Shown here: in pieces, positions 6,340 to 7,501 of the stretch
Numbering within the stretch: position 1 is the stretch's first letter
Layout: every line of letters begins with the position of its first letter
Source of the DNA: Chloroflexota bacterium
GTDB lineage: Bacteria > Chloroflexota > Limnocylindria > Limnocylindrales > CSP1-4
Length of the DNA stretch: 7,501 bases
Direction of reading: 5' to 3'
Assembly: GCA_013695505.1 (NCBI GenBank)
Contig: JACDAH010000038.1
Coordinates: forward strand, 1 to 7,501
The notes under the pieces: generated by a model
The model's database searches: none
What the model saw: only the letters and a program-made list of their open reading frames with translations
What the model was told of the DNA's origin: nothing
Position numbers and translations under genes: made by a program

Positions 6340-7374
6340 TCAGGCCTCCGCGGGAACAGGAGCCTCGGGGGCGATCAGCCTCTCGCTCCGGAGCTCGGTC
6401 CAGAGGTCGGCCGGGACCCGCCGTTGGAGCAGGCCCGGGTACTCCTCGAGATGCTCGATCCGGCGGACGCCGGCGATCAGGCAGCGGACCGCCGGGTGGG
6501 CCAGGGGGAACTGGACGGCAGCCGCCTTGAGCGAGACGCCGTGCCGTTCGCAGACGGACGCGAGACGACGAGCCCGTTCGAGCTGCTCCGGTAGCGCTGC
6601 CTGGTAGTTGAAGTGGCTCCCCGGACGGGGATCGGCCAGGATCCCGCTGTTCATCACACCGCCCAGCAGGATCGCGATGTCGCGGTCCACGCACGTCGGC
6701 AGGAGATCGCCGAGGGCCTCCTGGTCGAGGAGGGTGTAGCGCCCGGCGAGCAGGATCACGTCGAGATCGCATTCGCGGGCGAACCGGGCGAGCATCGGGG
6801 CCTGGTTCATTCCGACACCGACCGCGCCGATCGCGCCCTCCTCGCGAAGCCGGATCAAGGCCGGAATCGCGCCGTCGATCGCCTCTCGCCAATGGTCGTC
6901 GGGGTCGTGGACCAGGGCGATGTCGACCCGATCGAGACCGAGCCGCCCGAGGCTCTCGTCGAGCGACCGCCGGACGCCATCGGCGCTGAAGTCGAAGATC
7001 ATCCGGACCGGCTCGGTGCGGGCATAGTACGCATCCTCGCGACCGTCGATCGCCTGTCGGTCGATCGTGGCGCCGGGCGGGATCGCATCCTCGGGCCGGA
7101 CCAGGCGGCCGACCTTGGTGGAGAGGATGTATTCGTGGCGGGGCCGGCCAGCCAGTGCCGCGCCCAGCCGTCGCTCCCCTGCGCCGTAACCGTAGAGCGG
7201 TGCGCCGTCGAACGTCCGGATCCCGAGCTGCCACGCCCGCTCGACCGTCGCGATCGCGGCGTCGTCGTCGACCGCGCCGAACAGGCCGCCGATCGAGGCC
7301 GCGCCGAAGCCGAGCCGGGTCACCTCCAGGCCGGTCCGCCCGATCGCGACGCGCTCGGTCGGCTCGAATGGCAT
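6340..7374 (-). CDS. Aldo/keto reductase, probable L-fucose (D-threo-aldose) 1-dehydrogenase (344 aa)
   Basis: This predicted NAD(P)-dependent cytoplasmic enzyme oxidises L-fucose at C1 to L-fucono-1,5-lactone (EC 1.1.1.122 type), the first step of the non-phosphorylating pathway. The fold and catalytic tetrad of the aldo/keto reductase superfamily are visible: Asp56 and Tyr61 in TFDGAPLYGYG (54-64), Lys87 in ILSTKVGRL (83-91), and His156 in DIALVHDPDDH (151-161). Other family landmarks are GRTGLEVTRLGFGAASIGGL (12-31), the LGLDRVDI strand and the C-terminal cofactor-loop segment CLIAGVRRIEHLEE (298-311). The ATG at 7374 has a strong AGGAGGAGGG just upstream. The gene leads a two-gene operon with the lactonase. 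COG0667-type relatives include L-fucose, D-arabinose and L-galactose dehydrogenases and pyridoxal 4-dehydrogenase. A next-door sugar lactonase and a fuconate dehydratase make an aldose dehydrogenase by far the likeliest. Which aldose it prefers cannot be read from sequence. Confidence 0.88.
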   Translation of the reverse strand: MPFEPTERVAIGRTGLEVTRLGFGAASIGGLFGAVDDDAAIATVERAWQLGIRTFDGAPLYGYGAGERRLGAALAGRPRHEYILSTKVGRLVRPEDAIPPGATIDRQAIDGREDAYYARTEPVRMIFDFSADGVRRSLDESLGRLGLDRVDIALVHDPDDHWREAIDGAIPALIRLREEGAIGAVGVGMNQAPMLARFARECDLDVILLAGRYTLLDQEALGDLLPTCVDRDIAILLGGVMNSGILADPRPGSHFNYQAALPEQLERARRLASVCERHGVSLKAAAVQFPLAHPAVRCLIAGVRRIEHLEEYPGLLQRRVPADLWTELRSERLIAPEAPVPAEA

Positions 7375-7395
7375 TCGCCCTCCTCCTGTGCCGAT

Positions 7396-7411
7396 GCCGC
7401 AACGTTGCGGC
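7396..7411. promoter_or_regulatory. 16-bp perfect palindrome, LacI-family-type operator
   Basis: GCCGCAACGTTGCGGC is a perfect inverted repeat with a central CpG and AACGTT core, the style of LacI/PurR-family operators. It lies 22 bp upstream of the aldo/keto reductase ATG, just before its ribosome-binding site, where a bound repressor would block the transcript. No LacI-family gene is in the window. As an RNA hairpin it could also affect the leader, but it has no U-tract and is not a convincing terminator. Confidence 0.5.
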
Positions 7412-7434
7412 CTCAGGTTGACGTCCGCAGCGGC

Positions 7435-7463
7435 ATTATCGTATCGTTCAGTCCTCGGGCCAT
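7435..7463 (-). promoter_or_regulatory. Possible promoter of the aldo/keto reductase-lactonase operon
   Basis: On the minus strand GATAAT (7440-7435) matches the -10 consensus at 5 of 6 positions, but the hexamer 17 nt upstream, ATGGCC (7463-7458), is a poor -35. An alternative -10 is TATACT (7474-7469), inside the operator, with no good -35. A weak core promoter with the operator immediately upstream would suit activation. If the alternative is real, the operator would cover the -10. Confidence 0.35.
7443..7451. promoter_or_regulatory. Isolated operator half-site
   Basis: ATCGTTCAG is identical to the left arm of the 4542-4563 operator and to the inverted right arm of the 7462-7483 operator. 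With the latter it forms a 9-bp perfect inverted repeat across a 23-bp gap. No matching partner arm follows within normal operator spacing. Confidence 0.5.
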
Positions 7464-7483
7464 CGGCCAGTATACTGAACGAT
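7462..7483. promoter_or_regulatory. Second copy of the palindromic operator, upstream of the aldo/keto reductase
   Basis: The site is 22 bp with 18 self-complementary positions. It has outer ATCG and CGAT, a perfect 10-bp core CAGTATACTG (7468-7477) and the right arm CTGAACGAT (7475-7483). Compared with GTTCAG-CATA-CTGAAC at 4545-4560, it matches at 13 of 16 positions, differing in the left arm (GGCCAG) and one central base. It links this promoter to the transporter promoter, and the local IclR-family protein is the natural candidate to bind both. Confidence 0.7.
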
Positions 7484-7501
7484 TGGGAGCCTGCGTGCGT
7501 C

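Noticed and set aside
1..7501. Search for tRNA, rRNA, CRISPR, insertion sequences or attachment sites
   Set aside because: None seen; nearly all of the window is accounted for by protein genes, and the two intergenic regions hold only regulatory palindromes.

Overview
The window holds a catabolic locus for L-fucose, or a closely related sugar such as L-galactose or D-arabinose, in a high-GC bacterium. Codons end mostly in G or C. The solute-binding lipoprotein carries a long Ser/Pro/Ala linker after its lipid-anchored cysteine, and several starts are GTG behind clear Shine-Dalgarno sites. This style fits high-GC Chloroflexota or Actinomycetota, but nothing in the window fixes the phylum. No mobile element, RNA gene or CRISPR array was seen.

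Layout, left to right. Positions 1-4509 form a minus-strand operon, transcribed leftward: a sugar-binding lipoprotein (2926-4509), a MalF-type permease (1749-2999), a MalG-type permease (713-1738) and L-fuconate dehydratase (start at 701, cut by the left edge). Positions 4510-4677 are a divergent regulatory region with a sigma-70-like promoter for the transporter and a palindromic operator. Positions 4678-5514 encode an IclR-family regulator on the plus strand. Its 3' end overlaps by 40 bp the convergent minus-strand pair 7374-5475: an aldo/keto reductase (7374-6340) followed by an amidohydrolase-family lactonase (6338-5475). Positions 7375-7501 are a second regulatory region. It holds another copy of the same operator, a third half-site, and a separate 16-bp perfect palindrome of LacI type.

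How the genes fit together. The ABC importer brings in the sugar. The aldo/keto reductase oxidises it at C1 to the lactone, the lactonase opens the lactone to the aldonate, and the dehydratase makes the 2-keto-3-deoxy acid. This is the upper part of the non-phosphorylating fucose pathway. The later steps (2-keto-3-deoxy-L-fuconate dehydrogenase, or an aldolase) and an ABC ATPase are not in the window. They may lie past the left edge or elsewhere in the genome.

The most interesting signals lie between the genes. The 9-mer ATCGTTCAG occurs three times, once inverted, and only in the two intergenic regions, where it marks a shared operator probably bound by the IclR protein. A 14-bp tandem duplication at the malF/malG junction creates two successive ATGA stop/start overlaps with a five-codon ORF between them. 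Both permeases also carry an extra hydrophobic hairpin not found in standard MalF/MalG-type proteins.
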